A stretch of DNA of 7,386 nt, taken from Halomonas sp. Lineage in GTDB: Bacteria > Pseudomonadota > Gammaproteobacteria > Pseudomonadales > Oleiphilaceae. Within the stretch, counting starts at the first letter, position 1; every line of letters starts with the position of its first letter. The stretch covers positions 1 to 7,386 of the forward strand of contig SLIH01000258.1 of the NCBI GenBank assembly GCA_007135745.1, in the 5' to 3' direction. Under the pieces are notes generated by a model. That model did no database searches and was not told the origin of the DNA. It saw only the letters and a program-made list of their open reading frames with translations. Below are positions 1-7,386 of the stretch, piece after piece. A program made the position numbers and the translations under genes.

Positions 1-55
1 CAATGGTGCCCACATTGACGTGTGGCTTATCTCGTTCGAATTTCTGCTTAGACAC
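1..55 (-). CDS. tuf: Elongation factor Tu, N-terminal fragment (cut by window edge)
   Basis: EF-Tu carries aminoacyl-tRNA to the ribosomal A site as a GTP complex in the cytoplasm. Only the first 18 codons are visible, reading (V/M)[17 protein letters not shown] and then the first base of a Gly codon. This matches the conserved EF-Tu N terminus ([25 protein letters not shown] in E. coli), just before the P-loop, which lies beyond the edge. The start is GTG at 55-53. It is chosen because it gives the family N terminus and sits 5 bases after a strong Shine-Dalgarno sequence. GTG is also the start used by E. coli tufA. The gene lies 33 bases after the fusA stop with no terminator between, so it is probably the distal gene of the str operon. 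Many gammaproteobacteria carry two tuf copies, and which one this is cannot be told here. Identity is secure from the motif and the context despite the short length. Confidence 0.95.
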   Translation of the reverse strand, partial: [18 protein letters not shown]

Positions 56-60
56 GGTTT

Positions 61-69
61 CACCTCTCC
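61..69 (-). promoter_or_regulatory. Ribosome binding site of tuf
   Basis: On the minus strand this reads GGAGAGGTG, a long Shine-Dalgarno match ending 5 bases before the GTG start of tuf. It supports the GTG choice and fits very high EF-Tu synthesis. It lies in the 33-base fusA-tuf gap, which holds no other visible signal. Confidence 0.8.
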
Positions 70-88
70 GATGATGTTTCCAGTTAAG

Positions 89-2194
89 TTAGCTCTTGTT
101 GATGATCTCTTCCGCGATGCTACTCGGCGCCTCACCGTAGTTCTGGAATTCCATTACATAGGATGCGCGCCCCTGCGAGAAGGAACGGAGGTCCGTGGCA
201 TAACCAAACATCTCGGCCAACGGCACCTCGGCACGAATGACCTTGCCGGCCGGACTCTCATCCATGCCGTGGACCACACCACGACGACGGTTGAGGTCAC
301 CCACAACGTCACCCATGAACTCTTCCGGCGTAACCACTTCCACCTTCATAATCGGCTCAAGCAGCGCCGGATCGGCTTCCAGGGCACCTTTCTTCATTGC
401 CATCGAGCCGGCAACCTTGAACGCCATCTCGTTTGAATCCACATCGTGGTAAGAGCCATCGTACAGAGTGGCACGGACACCCAGAATCGGATAACCAGCC
501 AGCACACCATTCTGCATCTGTTCCTTGATGCCTGACTCAACAGCCGGAATGTATTCCTTGGGAACAACGCCACCAACAATCTTGTTCTCGAACTCGAACG
601 TCGGTGCATCCTCATCATCAAGGGGCAGCGGCTCGAGCTTGACCCAGACATGACCGTACTGACCGCGACCACCGGACTGGCGAACGAATTTACCTTCAAC
701 TTCAACCGCCTTGCGGATGCACTCGCGGTAGGCCACCTGCGGCTTACCGATGTTTGCCTCGACCTTGAACTCACGTTTGAGGCGATCGACGATGATATCC
801 AGATGAAGCTCACCCATGCCGGAAATAATGGTCTGACCGGATTCCTCGTCCGTCCGGACACGGAACGACGGATCTTCCTGGGCCAGCTTGCCCAGCGCCG
901 TACCCATCTTTTCCTGATCCGCCTTCGACTTGGGCTCCACCGCCACAGAAATCACCGGCTCAGGGAACTCCATCCGCTCCAGCTCTATCTTGTGTTTTTC
1001 GTCACACAGGGTGTCACCGGTAGTCACGGACTTGAGACCAATTGCGGCGGCGATGTCACCAGAGAGCACTTCCTTGATCTCTTCGCGGTCATTGGCGTGC
1101 ATCTGCACCATACGACCGATCCGCTCTTTCTTCTGCTTACTGCTGTTGTAGACAGCCGTGCCGGTTTCGAGCTTCCCGGAATAGACCCGGAAAAACGTGA
1201 GGGTCCCCATAAAGGGGTCTGTGGCAATCTTGAAGGCCAGAGCAGAGAAAGGTGCGTCATCGTCCGCGGCACGGGATTCCTCGGTGCCTTCTTCGTCGAT
1301 AACACCGGTGATCGCCTTGACTTCGTCAGGGGCAGGCAGGAACTCAATCACGCTGTCCAGTACCGCCTGAATCCCTTTGTTCTTGAACGCGGAACCACAG
1401 GTAGCGAGCACGATGTCGTTCGAGAGAGTGCGGATGCGAAGCCCCTGCTTGATCTCATCCAGAGTAAGCTCGCCACCCTCCAGGTACTTATCCATCAACT
1501 CTTCATTGGCTTCGGCGGCCGCCTCAATCATTTCCTCACGCAGCGTTTCAGCTTCGTCCTTGAGCTCTTCCGGAATATCCACCTGCTCATAGGTCATCCC
1601 CTGGTCCTCATCGTTCCAGTAGATGGCCTTCATCCGGAGGAGGTCAATAATGCCCTTGAAATCATCTTCCGCGCCGATAGGCATATGAATGGGAACAGTC
1701 GTGGCGCCAAGGCGCTCCCGGATCTGCTCAACCACCCGCACGAAATTCGCCCCCGCACGGTCCATTTTGTTAACGAAGACGATCCGCGGGACTTCATACT
1801 TATTGGCCTGGCGCCATACTGTTTCAGACTGAGGCTCAACCCCAGAGGTGCCGCAGAATACGACAACCGCACCATCCAACACCCGAAGTGAACGCTCAAC
1901 CTCGATGGTGAAATCCACGTGCCCGGGCGTATCGATGATATTGATACGATGCTCGTCGTACTGCTTGTCCATGCCCTGCCAGAAAGCAGTTACAGCGGCA
2001 GAGGTAATGGTAATGCCGCGCTCCTGCTCCTGGGCCATCCAGTCCGTGGTGGAGGCGCCATCATGGGTTTCACCCATCTTGTGACTACGACCGGTGTAAT
2101 AGAGAATCCGCTCGGTCGTTGTCGTCTTACCGGCGTCCACATGGGCGCAGATGCCGATATTGCGATAACGTTTGATAGGGGTTTTACGTGCCAC
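89..2194 (-). CDS. fusA: Elongation factor G (translocase GTPase)
   Basis: EF-G is the cytoplasmic GTPase that moves tRNAs and mRNA through the ribosome and, with ribosome recycling factor, splits ribosomes after termination. The 701 residues match the usual length (704 in E. coli). The GTPase domain shows the P-loop AHVDAGKT at 17-24, the switch I segment [10 protein letters not shown] at about 58-67, DTPGH at 88-92, NKMD at 142-145 and the CGSAFKNKG segment near 265. Later domains carry [12 protein letters not shown], the domain IV motif SGGRGQYGH and the domain IV tip segment [12 protein letters not shown]. The stretch around 115-122 (GTSGVEPQ) resembles Pseudomonas-type EF-G more than the enterobacterial form (AVGGVQPQ), from memory of those proteins. 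The start is GTG, 6 bases after a GAGGTA Shine-Dalgarno sequence, and gives the family N terminus MARKTPI. rpsG ends 18 bases upstream, so translation is probably coupled. The gene is intact, with no sign of transfer. Confidence 0.99.
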   Translation of the reverse strand: MARKTPIKRYRNIGICAHVDAGKTTTTERILYYTGRSHKMGETHDGASTTDWMAQEQERGITITSAAVTAFWQGMDKQYDEHRINIIDTPGHVDFTIEVERSLRVLDGAVVVFCGTSGVEPQSETVWRQANKYEVPRIVFVNKMDRAGANFVRVVEQIRERLGATTVPIHMPIGAEDDFKGIIDLLRMKAIYWNDEDQGMTYEQVDIPEELKDEAETLREEMIEAAAEANEELMDKYLEGGELTLDEIKQGLRIRTLSNDIVLATCGSAFKNKGIQAVLDSVIEFLPAPDEVKAITGVIDEEGTEESRAADDDAPFSALAFKIATDPFMGTLTFFRVYSGKLETGTAVYNSSKQKKERIGRMVQMHANDREEIKEVLSGDIAAAIGLKSVTTGDTLCDEKHKIELERMEFPEPVISVAVEPKSKADQEKMGTALGKLAQEDPSFRVRTDEESGQTIISGMGELHLDIIVDRLKREFKVEANIGKPQVAYRECIRKAVEVEGKFVRQSGGRGQYGHVWVKLEPLPLDDEDAPTFEFENKIVGGVVPKEYIPAVESGIKEQMQNGVLAGYPILGVRATLYDGSYHDVDSNEMAFKVAGSMAMKKGALEADPALLEPIMKVEVVTPEEFMGDVVGDLNRRRGVVHGMDESPAGKVIRAEVPLAEMFGYATDLRSFSQGRASYVMEFQNYGEAPSSIAEEIINKS

Positions 2195-2200
2195 GTTGAA

Positions 2201-2206
2201 TACCTC
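2201..2206 (-). promoter_or_regulatory. Ribosome binding site of fusA
   Basis: The minus strand reads GAGGTA, ending 6 bases before the GTG at 2194-2192. The site falls inside the 18-base rpsG-fusA gap. It fixes GTG as the fusA start, because no in-frame ATG nearby would keep the conserved MARKTPI N terminus. Confidence 0.75.
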
Positions 2207-2212
2207 GGTCTT

Positions 2213-2683
2213 TTAGAAACGGTAGTGTGAAAAGGCCTTGTTGGCTTCCGCCATACGGTGAACGTCTTCACGCTTCTTGACCGCAGCACCCTTGTTTCCG
2301 GCTGCATCCAGGATCTCACCCGCGAGACGCTGCCCCATGGACTTCTCGCCACGCTTGCGCGAGAACTCAACCAGCCAGCGCATTGCCAGCGCTGTCTGAC
2401 GGGAGGGACGCACTTCAACAGGCACCTGGTAGGTGGCACCACCTACACGACGGGATTTCACCTCAACCATGGGCTGGATGTTCTCAAGCGCCGTTTCAAA
2501 CATATCCAGCGGATCTTCCTTGGATTTTTCCGCTACGATACTCAGCGCACCATAAACAATGCGCTCGGCAACCGCTTTCTTGCCATCTTCCATGACATGG
2601 TTGATGAACTTAGCCAGTCGCTGGCTATTGAATTTCGGATCCGGGATGATCTCCCGCTTTGTTGCAATACGTCTTCTTGGCAT
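2213..2683 (-). CDS. rpsG: 30S ribosomal protein S7
   Basis: S7 binds the 3' major domain of 16S rRNA, starts assembly of the 30S head and contacts the E-site tRNA and mRNA exit. The 156-residue product begins [18 protein letters not shown] and has the conserved hairpin region [18 protein letters not shown] at about 76-93, the ALAMRW segment near 98-103 and the C-terminal segment [23 protein letters not shown]. It ends at HYRF, the common 156-residue form, and lacks the longer tail of E. coli K-12 S7 (179 residues). The ATG start lies 7 bases after a GAGGG Shine-Dalgarno sequence (2695-2691). It stands 149 bases after rpsL and 18 before fusA. In E. coli, S7 represses its own synthesis and that of EF-G by binding the S12-S7 intercistronic mRNA. 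The structured gap upstream here would suit the same job, but that is inference. Confidence 0.99.
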   Translation of the reverse strand: MPRRRIATKREIIPDPKFNSQRLAKFINHVMEDGKKAVAERIVYGALSIVAEKSKEDPLDMFETALENIQPMVEVKSRRVGGATYQVPVEVRPSRQTALAMRWLVEFSRKRGEKSMGQRLAGEILDAAGNKGAAVKKREDVHRMAEANKAFSHYRF

Positions 2684-2690
2684 CGATAAG

Positions 2691-2695
2691 CCCTC
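2691..2695 (-). promoter_or_regulatory. Ribosome binding site of rpsG
   Basis: The minus strand reads GAGGG, 7 bases before the rpsG ATG, preceded by a run of five T. It lies outside both hairpins predicted in the gap, so any control through those structures would be indirect rather than by simple pairing of this site. Confidence 0.7.
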
Positions 2696-2722
2696 AAAAA
2701 CTGATTAGGTCTTCAGGTCAAC

Positions 2723-2766
2723 CCGGGATAGCATCACCACAAACGAGCTGCGTGACGATGACCCGG
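2723..2766 (-). promoter_or_regulatory. Hairpin B in the rpsL-rpsG gap, candidate S7 operator
   Basis: As minus-strand RNA, CCGGG (2766-2762) pairs with CCCGG (2727-2723). After a 1x4 internal loop, CAUCGUCAC (2760-2752) pairs with GUGGUGAUG (2740-2732), giving nine pairs of which two are G-U, around an 11-base loop. The fourteen pairs are read directly from the sequence by eye. It sits between rpsL and rpsG, where E. coli S7 binds its own message. There is no T run after it, so it is not a classical intrinsic terminator. The link to S7 is inferred from position only; I did not recognise a sequence match to the E. coli site. Confidence 0.5.
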
Positions 2767-2771
2767 CCTTA

Positions 2772-2801
2772 CTCTTATCGGGCATACACCAGCGATAAAA
2801 G
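2772..2801 (-). promoter_or_regulatory. Hairpin A in the rpsL-rpsG gap
   Basis: As minus-strand RNA, CUUUUAUCG (2801-2793) pairs with CGAUAAGAG (2780-2772): nine pairs with one G-U wobble around a 12-base loop. The stem may extend outward through an irregular helix: a one-base mismatch, two U-A pairs, a bulged GG and then two G-C pairs using the GG and CC that flank it. That outer CC overlaps the neighbourhood of hairpin B, so the two extensions would compete. It lies just upstream of hairpin B and may form one regulatory element with it. No T run follows. Confidence 0.45.
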
Positions 2802-2832
2802 GAACCCGTCGTTTAAACTGTCAAGCGTCCGA

Positions 2833-3207
2833 TCAGGACTTTGGACGCTTGGTACCGTACTTGGAACGACCCTGACGGCGATTCTGAACACCCTGAGTAT
2901 CCAGTGTGCCCCGAACGGTGTGATAGCGCACACCCGGAAGGTCTTTGACCCGACCACCACGAATCAGGACCACACTGTGCTCCTGCAGGTTATGGCCTTC
3001 ACCGCCGATGTAGGAAGCCACCTCGTAACCGTTGGTCAGACGCACACGACAAACCTTCCGCAGTGCGGAGTTGGGCTTTTTCGGTGTGGTCGTATAGACC
3101 CGGGTGCACACACCGCGGCGCTGAGGACAAGCCTGCAGTGCAGGAACGTCACTCTTGGACACCGGGCGTTTACGAGGCTTACGTACCAACTGATTAATGG
3201 TTGCCAT
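2833..3207 (-). CDS. rpsL: 30S ribosomal protein S12
   Basis: S12 lies at the decoding centre of the 30S subunit, where it monitors codon-anticodon pairing; it is the classical streptomycin target protein. The 124 residues equal the E. coli length and align without visible gaps. The motif [18 protein letters not shown] lies at 40-57, [14 protein letters not shown] at 67-80 and [14 protein letters not shown] at 83-96. The lysines whose substitution gives streptomycin resistance in E. coli (43 and 88, counting Met) are both present, so these two sites have the sensitive form. Asp89, the site methylthiolated by RimO in E. coli, is also kept. The ATG start follows a GGAG Shine-Dalgarno sequence (3220-3217) by 9 bases. 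This is the first gene of the str operon, placed behind a promoter in the rpoC-rpsL gap. Its stop is TGA. Confidence 0.99.
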   Translation of the reverse strand: MATINQLVRKPRKRPVSKSDVPALQACPQRRGVCTRVYTTTPKKPNSALRKVCRVRLTNGYEVASYIGGEGHNLQEHSVVLIRGGRVKDLPGVRYHTVRGTLDTQGVQNRRQGRSKYGTKRPKS

Positions 3208-3216
3208 GTAAGCGAA

Positions 3217-3220
3217 CTCC
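3217..3220 (-). promoter_or_regulatory. Ribosome binding site of rpsL
   Basis: The minus strand reads GGAG with a 9-base spacer to the rpsL ATG at 3207-3205. It is ordinary in strength and spacing and lies downstream of the small leader hairpin. Confidence 0.65.
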
Positions 3221-3234
3221 AGATTTCAAACCAT

Positions 3235-3251
3235 AAAACCCCGAATAGGGG
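3235..3251 (-). promoter_or_regulatory. Small leader hairpin with T run before rpsL (possible weak attenuator)
   Basis: On the minus strand CCCC (3251-3248) can pair with GGGG (3242-3239) across a 5-base loop, and TTTT (3238-3235) follows at once. This has the layout of an intrinsic terminator, but the stem is only four G-C pairs, too short to expect efficient termination. It lies in the inferred untranslated leader of rpsL, between the predicted start point near 3262 and the Shine-Dalgarno sequence. It could act as a weak pause or attenuation site, stabilise the leader, or do nothing. Confidence 0.3.
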
Positions 3252-3268
3252 AAAATTTAAGGGACGCA

Positions 3269-3297
3269 AGTTTAAGCCTGCGCCCCCTGTCAGTCAA
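3269..3297 (-). promoter_or_regulatory. Predicted sigma70 promoter of the str operon (upstream of rpsL)
   Basis: The minus strand has TTGACT at 3297-3292 (5 of 6 to TTGACA), a 17-base spacer, and TAAACT at 3274-3269 (4 of 6 to TATAAT, keeping the key A at the second position and the last T). The predicted start is near 3262, giving a leader of about 55 bases. The bases after the -10 are TGCGTCCC. Such a GC-rich discriminator is typical of stable RNA and ribosomal protein promoters that ppGpp and DksA repress. The str operon needs its own promoter here because rpoC ends just upstream. Element match and spacing are seen directly; function and stringent control are inferred. Confidence 0.65.
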
Positions 3298-3301
3298 GGA
3301 A

Positions 3302-3322
3302 GTTGGTGAATAGTCAACCAAC
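3302..3322 (-). other. Weak inverted repeat just after rpoC
   Basis: On the minus strand GTTGGT (3322-3317) is followed after 9 bases by its exact complement ACCAAC (3307-3302), 4 bases past the rpoC stop. The stem is six pairs with only three G-C, and the next bases are TTCC rather than a T run. It may protect the 3' end of the rpoC message or serve as a weak pause. It does not look like an efficient terminator, so some read-through from rpoBC into rpsL is likely. Confidence 0.3.
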
Positions 3323-3326
3323 ACCT

Positions 3327-6300
3327 CTATTTGTTGAGCTCAGCGCTCAGCGCCTCCACAACATCCTCGGCGCTTACGCCCTGCTGCTCGGCCGCCTGCT
3401 CGCGGCGGCGGCGGCGCTCTTCGTGGTACGCCAGGCCGGTACCGGCCGGGATCAGACGCCCAACGACAACGTTTTCCTTCAGTCCGCGCAGGTAGTCGCG
3501 CTTGCCGGTTACGGCACCTTCAGTCAGGACACGCGTGGTCTCCTGGAAGGAGGCCGCCGAGATGAAGGAATCGGTTGCCAGTGAAGCCTTGGTAATACCC
3601 AGCAGCTCGCGCTCATACTTGGCCGGCTCCTTGCCTTCCGCTTCCATGCGCTCGTTCTCTTCGAGCACATGGGTAAGCTCGGCCTGGTCACCAGTGATAA
3701 AGCGCGTATCACCCGGATCCATAATCTGCGCCTTGCGCAGCATCTGCCGACAGATCACCTCAATGTGCTTGTCGTTGATGCCAACGCCCTGGAGGCGGTA
3801 GACATCCTGGATTTCGTTGGTGATGTATTTCGCCAGCTCGGTAATACCCAGAAGGCGCAGGATATCGTGGGGGTTCGAAGGCCCATCGGAGATGACCTCG
3901 CCCTTCTCCACGGTTTCACCTTCGAAGACGTTGAGCTGACGCCACTTGGGAATGAGCGTCTCATACGGATCACTGTCACGTGGCGTGATCACCAGACGCT
4001 TCTTGCCCTTGGTTTCCTTGCCGAAGCTGACCTGACCGCTGACTTCCGCGAGAATCGACGGCTCTTTCGGCTTGCGCGCCTCGAACAGATCCGCAACCCG
4101 CGGCAGACCACCGGTAATATCCCGCGTACCGGTGGTTTCCTGAGGAATCCGCGCGATGACGTCACCGGTTTCGATCTTGTCCCCGTCACGCAGTGTCACC
4201 AGTGCGTTTGACGGCATCAGGTACTGGGCAGCGGAGCCCCCGGCCAGAGTGATTTCCTTACCCTTGCCATCCACGAGCTGGATCAACGGTCGGATATCCT
4301 TGCCAGAGGCCGGACGGTCCTTGGGATCCATGACTTCGATGGTGGAAAGACCGGTCAGTTCGTCGGTCTGGGTTTTCACCGTGATGTTCTCTTCAATTCC
4401 AGAGAACTTCACCGTGCCCGCAGCTTCGGCGATAACCGGGTGTGTGTGTGGATCCCACTTGGCGACCAGGCCGCCAGCATCCACCATATCCCCGTCTTTC
4501 ACCTGAAGCACGGCACCGTAAGGCAGCTTGTACCACTCACGCTCCCGGCCATGGGCATCGGCGATGGCCAGAGCGGAGGAGCGAGAAACAACCACCAGGG
4601 TTCCATCGCTCTTTTCGATAGACTTGAGGTTGTGCAAACGCACCTTACCGCCATGCTTGACCTGAATATTGTCCACGGCAGAAGCACGGCTTGCCGCACC
4701 ACCGATGTGGAAGGTCCGCATGGTCAGCTGAGTGCCCGGCTCACCGATGGACTGGGCGGCGATAACACCCACAGCTTCGCCAACGTTGACCAGATGGCCA
4801 CGAGCCAGATCCCGGCCGTAACAGTTGGAGCAGATGCCGTAGCGAGTGGCACAGGTAATGGCTGAGCGGACCCAGACTTCGTCCACACCCGCCATTTCGA
4901 CTTTCTCTACCAGCTTTTCGTCCAGCAGAGTGCCGGCCTCAACCACCGGATTTTCCTTGTCACCCGGCGTGAACACGTCTTTGGCGGTCACACGACCCAG
5001 CACGCGATCACCCAGCGGTACAACGACGTCGCCGCCTTCAACCAGCGGCGTCATGAGGATACCCTCATCCGTGCCACAATCGGTTTCCGTGACCACCAGG
5101 TCCTGTGAAACATCCACCAGGCGCCGCGTCAGGTAACCGGAGTTGGCCGTCTTCAGGGCCGTATCCGCCAGCCCTTTACGGGCACCGTGGGTGGAAATAA
5201 AGTACTGCAGTACGTTCAGACCTTCACGGAAGTTCGCCGTGATCGGCGTCTCGATGATGGAGCCGTCCGGCTTCGCCATCAGGCCTCGCATACCAGCCAG
5301 CTGCCGGATCTGGGCAGGCGAGCCCCGAGCCCCGGAATCCGCCATGATATAAACGGAGTTGAAGGATTCCTGAGTCAGTTCTTCACCATCTTCGCCCTTG
5401 GCCGGATTACCTTCCGGATCCAGTACGGTTTCCTTGCTGAGGCGATCCATCATGGCTTTGGCGACCTTGTCATTCGCCCGGGCCCAGATATCAATGACCT
5501 TGTTGTACTTCTCGCCCTGAGTCAGCAGCCCCGAAGCGAACTGGGATTCGATCTCCAGCACTTCGTTCTCGGCCGCCTCGATCATCTCGTACTTCTCTTT
5601 CGGGATCTCGAAGTCATTCACCCCGATGGAACAGCCGGAGACGGTCGCGTAATGGAAGCCGGTATACATCAGTTGGTCGGCAAAAATAACCGTTTCCTTG
5701 AGACCAACTTCCCGATAACAGGCATTGATCAGCTTGGAAATGGCTTTTTTGGCCATGGCCTGATCCACAAGCTCGAACGGCAGCCCGGCCGGAGTGATCG
5801 AGTAGAGCTTGGCCCGACCGACCGTTGTCTCCCGCAGGGATGTGCTCTCGCTACGCTCTCCGGTTTCGGTATCAATAGCGACCTCAGTAATCCGTACACG
5901 GATCCTGGCCTGAAGATCAACCTCTCCAGCCCCAAAGGCGCGATTGACCTCGTCCAGATCGGCAAACACCCGCCCTTCGCCCCGGGCACGCAGACGTTCC
6001 CGAGTCATGTAGTAAAGGCCAAGCACCACATCCTGGGATGGAACAATGATCGGCTCGCCGTTGGCCGGTGACAGGATGTTGTTGGTGGACATCATCAATG
6101 CCCGTGCTTCGAGCTGTGACTCAAGCGTCAGCGGCAGATGCACCGCCATCTGGTCACCGTCAAAGTCGGCGTTATAGGGTGCACACACCAGCGGATGGAG
6201 CTGGATCGCCTTGCCTTCAATCAGTACCGGCTCAAAAGCCTGGATACCGAGGCGGTGCAGCGTAGGCGCCCGGTTGAGCAGTACGGGGTGCTCCCGGATG

Positions 6301-7386
6301 ACTTCATCCAGAATATCCCAGACCACCGCCTCTTCACGCTCGACCATCTTCTTGGCCGCCTTGATGGTGGTGGCAAGGCCGCGGTGTTCAAGCTTGGAGA
6401 AGATAAAGGGCTTGAACAGCTCCAGCGCCATCTTCTTGGGCAGGCCACACTGGTGCAGCTTGAGATAGGGACCGACCACGATCACGGAACGGCCGGAATA
6501 GTCTACCCGCTTACCGAGAAGGTTCTGACGGAAACGGCCCTGCTTGCCCTTGATCATGTCAGCCAGGGATTTCAGCGGACGCTTGTTGGAACCGGTAATG
6601 GCACGGCCACGGCGGCCATTGTCCAGCAATGCATCCACGGATTCCTGCAGCATCCGCTTCTCATTACGCACGATGATATCGGGCGCATTGAGCTCCAACA
6701 GCCGCTTCAGACGGTTGTTACGGTTGATCACGCGGCGATAAAGATCGTTCAGATCCGAGGTGGCAAAACGTCCCCCATCGAGCGGGACCAGCGGCCGCAG
6801 ATCCGGCGGCAGTACGGGCAGAACCTCCATAACCATCCACTGGGGATTGTTGCCCGAGTGGTAGAAGGATTCCATGAGCTTGAGACGCTTGGAAAGCTTC
6901 TTGATCTTGGTCTCGGAAGCCGTCTGAGGGATTTCTTCCCGAAGCCGCTCAATCTCCGCTTCAAGATCGATGTCTCCGAGCAGTTCCTTGACGGCTTCCG
7001 CACCCATGCGAGCGTCGAATTCGTCACCGAACTCTTCAAGTGCCTCGTAATACTGCTCGTCATTGAGCAGCTGGCCACGCTCGAGCGAGGTCATGCCGGG
7101 ATCAATGACGATAAAGGATTCAAAATACAGCACCCGCTCAATATCACGCAGGGTCATGTCCAGCAGCAGACCGATTCGTGACGGCAGGGACTTAAGGAAC
7201 CAGATGTGCGCCACCGGGCTGGCCAGCTCAATGTGACCCATGCGCTCACGACGCACACTGGCCAGCGCGACCTCAACGCCACATTTTTCGCAGATAACAC
7301 CACGATGCTTGAGGCGCTTGTATTTCCCGCACAGACATTCATAGTCCTTAACCGGACCAAAGATCTTGGCACAGAAAAGGCCATCA
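3327..7386 (-). CDS. rpoC: DNA-directed RNA polymerase subunit beta' (5' end beyond window)
   Basis: Beta' forms one jaw of the RNA polymerase clamp and carries the catalytic magnesium site. The frame is open to the right edge, beginning [20 protein letters not shown], which aligns with E. coli residue 54 onward. About 53 N-terminal residues are therefore missing, 1352 are visible, and the full protein would be near 1405 (1407 in E. coli). The GTG at 7256 is an internal valine, not the start. The N-terminal zinc site is complete (Cys at E. coli positions 70, 72, 85, 88), as is the second (DCGT, then [11 protein letters not shown]). The catalytic NADFDGDQ is at 6173-6150. The bridge helix [19 protein letters not shown] and the trigger-loop start [12 protein letters not shown] (from 4721) are present, separated from [17 protein letters not shown] by the long insertion typical of this class. 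The C terminus has five consecutive Arg codons and ends AELNK, then TAG. It follows rpoB in the family's usual order (not visible). Confidence 0.99.
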   Translation of the reverse strand, partial: DGLFCAKIFGPVKDYECLCGKYKRLKHRGVICEKCGVEVALASVRRERMGHIELASPVAHIWFLKSLPSRIGLLLDMTLRDIERVLYFESFIVIDPGMTSLERGQLLNDEQYYEALEEFGDEFDARMGAEAVKELLGDIDLEAEIERLREEIPQTASETKIKKLSKRLKLMESFYHSGNNPQWMVMEVLPVLPPDLRPLVPLDGGRFATSDLNDLYRRVINRNNRLKRLLELNAPDIIVRNEKRMLQESVDALLDNGRRGRAITGSNKRPLKSLADMIKGKQGRFRQNLLGKRVDYSGRSVIVVGPYLKLHQCGLPKKMALELFKPFIFSKLEHRGLATTIKAAKKMVEREEAVVWDILDEVIREHPVLLNRAPTLHRLGIQAFEPVLIEGKAIQLHPLVCAPYNADFDGDQMAVHLPLTLESQLEARALMMSTNNILSPANGEPIIVPSQDVVLGLYYMTRERLRARGEGRVFADLDEVNRAFGAGEVDLQARIRVRITEVAIDTETGERSESTSLRETTVGRAKLYSITPAGLPFELVDQAMAKKAISKLINACYREVGLKETVIFADQLMYTGFHYATVSGCSIGVNDFEIPKEKYEMIEAAENEVLEIESQFASGLLTQGEKYNKVIDIWARANDKVAKAMMDRLSKETVLDPEGNPAKGEDGEELTQESFNSVYIMADSGARGSPAQIRQLAGMRGLMAKPDGSIIETPITANFREGLNVLQYFISTHGARKGLADTALKTANSGYLTRRLVDVSQDLVVTETDCGTDEGILMTPLVEGGDVVVPLGDRVLGRVTAKDVFTPGDKENPVVEAGTLLDEKLVEKVEMAGVDEVWVRSAITCATRYGICSNCYGRDLARGHLVNVGEAVGVIAAQSIGEPGTQLTMRTFHIGGAASRASAVDNIQVKHGGKVRLHNLKSIEKSDGTLVVVSRSSALAIADAHGREREWYKLPYGAVLQVKDGDMVDAGGLVAKWDPHTHPVIAEAAGTVKFSGIEENITVKTQTDELTGLSTIEVMDPKDRPASGKDIRPLIQLVDGKGKEITLAGGSAAQYLMPSNALVTLRDGDKIETGDVIARIPQETTGTRDITGGLPRVADLFEARKPKEPSILAEVSGQVSFGKETKGKKRLVITPRDSDPYETLIPKWRQLNVFEGETVEKGEVISDGPSNPHDILRLLGITELAKYITNEIQDVYRLQGVGINDKHIEVICRQMLRKAQIMDPGDTRFITGDQAELTHVLEENERMEAEGKEPAKYERELLGITKASLATDSFISAASFQETTRVLTEGAVTGKRDYLRGLKENVVVGRLIPAGTGLAYHEERRRRREQAAEQQGVSAEDVVEALSAELNK

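Noticed and set aside
650..1891. A 413-codon open frame on the plus strand, antisense to fusA
   Set aside because: It is exactly in register with the fusA codons. In that register antisense stops need TTA, CTA or TCA codons in the sense gene, and these are rare at this codon bias. The translation shows no family motif and no promoter or ribosome site was seen.
2659..3309. A 216-codon plus-strand open frame spanning rpsL and both flanking gaps
   Set aside because: It is in register with rpsL for most of its length. It crosses the predicted rpsL promoter and the structured gap, and encodes nothing recognisable.
3292..3317. TTGACT repeated twice, 20 bases apart, on the minus strand upstream of rpsL
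   Set aside because: The upstream copy has no -10 at a suitable distance, and the repeat does not extend beyond six bases. A regulator site is possible but not supported.
4440..4449. A short TG dinucleotide repeat
   Set aside because: It encodes His-Thr-His within the conserved WDPHTHP segment of rpoC and is too short to suggest phase variation.
5187..6071. A 294-codon plus-strand open frame antisense to rpoC
   Set aside because: It is an in-register shadow of rpoC with no recognisable domain; the rpoC protein is conserved throughout the same stretch.
6138..7181. A 347-codon plus-strand open frame antisense to rpoC
   Set aside because: It has the same in-register origin, overlaps the catalytic and N-terminal regions of beta', and has no independent support.
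7254..7256. A GTG that could be read as the start of rpoC
   Set aside because: The frame stays open to the right edge and the upstream codons encode the conserved beta' zinc-binding segment, so this is an internal valine.
1..7386. A mobile element, phage, defence system, CRISPR array or RNA gene
   Set aside because: The genes are intact core genes in conserved order with short gaps. No transposase, integrase, tRNA, direct repeats or array-like spacing is seen on either strand.

Overview
The window is a stretch of core translation and transcription genes from a gammaproteobacterium, all read on the minus strand. In transcription order it holds rpoC (RNA polymerase beta' subunit, 5' end beyond the right edge), rpsL (ribosomal protein S12), rpsG (S7), fusA (elongation factor G) and the first 18 codons of tuf (elongation factor Tu). 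This is the 3' end of the rplKAJL-rpoBC cluster joined directly to the str operon. The join argues against Escherichia coli and its close relatives, where the two clusters are far apart. The protein sequences, especially EF-G with its GTSGVEPQ segment and a beta' subunit close to full gammaproteobacterial length, look like the Pseudomonas/Marinobacter part of the Gammaproteobacteria. The genus assignment is recall-based and tentative. No plasmid, phage, transposon, CRISPR or RNA gene is visible.

Layout from right to left (5' to 3' on the minus strand): rpoC fills 7386-3327. A 119-base gap (3326-3208) holds a weak hairpin after the rpoC stop, a good sigma70-type promoter with a GC-rich discriminator, and a short leader with a small hairpin followed by a T run. 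Then come rpsL (3207-2833); a 149-base gap (2832-2684) that can fold into two hairpins and is the natural place for S7 translational control; rpsG (2683-2213); an 18-base gap; fusA with a GTG start (2194-89); a 33-base gap; and tuf, also GTG-started, running off the left edge. Each gene has a readable Shine-Dalgarno sequence.

The products act together in gene expression. Beta' carries the catalytic magnesium site of RNA polymerase. S12 and S7 are 30S proteins at the decoding site and the head. EF-Tu delivers aminoacyl-tRNA and EF-G drives translocation. The most informative non-coding parts are the two intergenic regions. I found no evidence of a new biological system here. The findings are modest regulatory and sequence observations, and the long plus-strand open frames are in-register shadows of the real genes.
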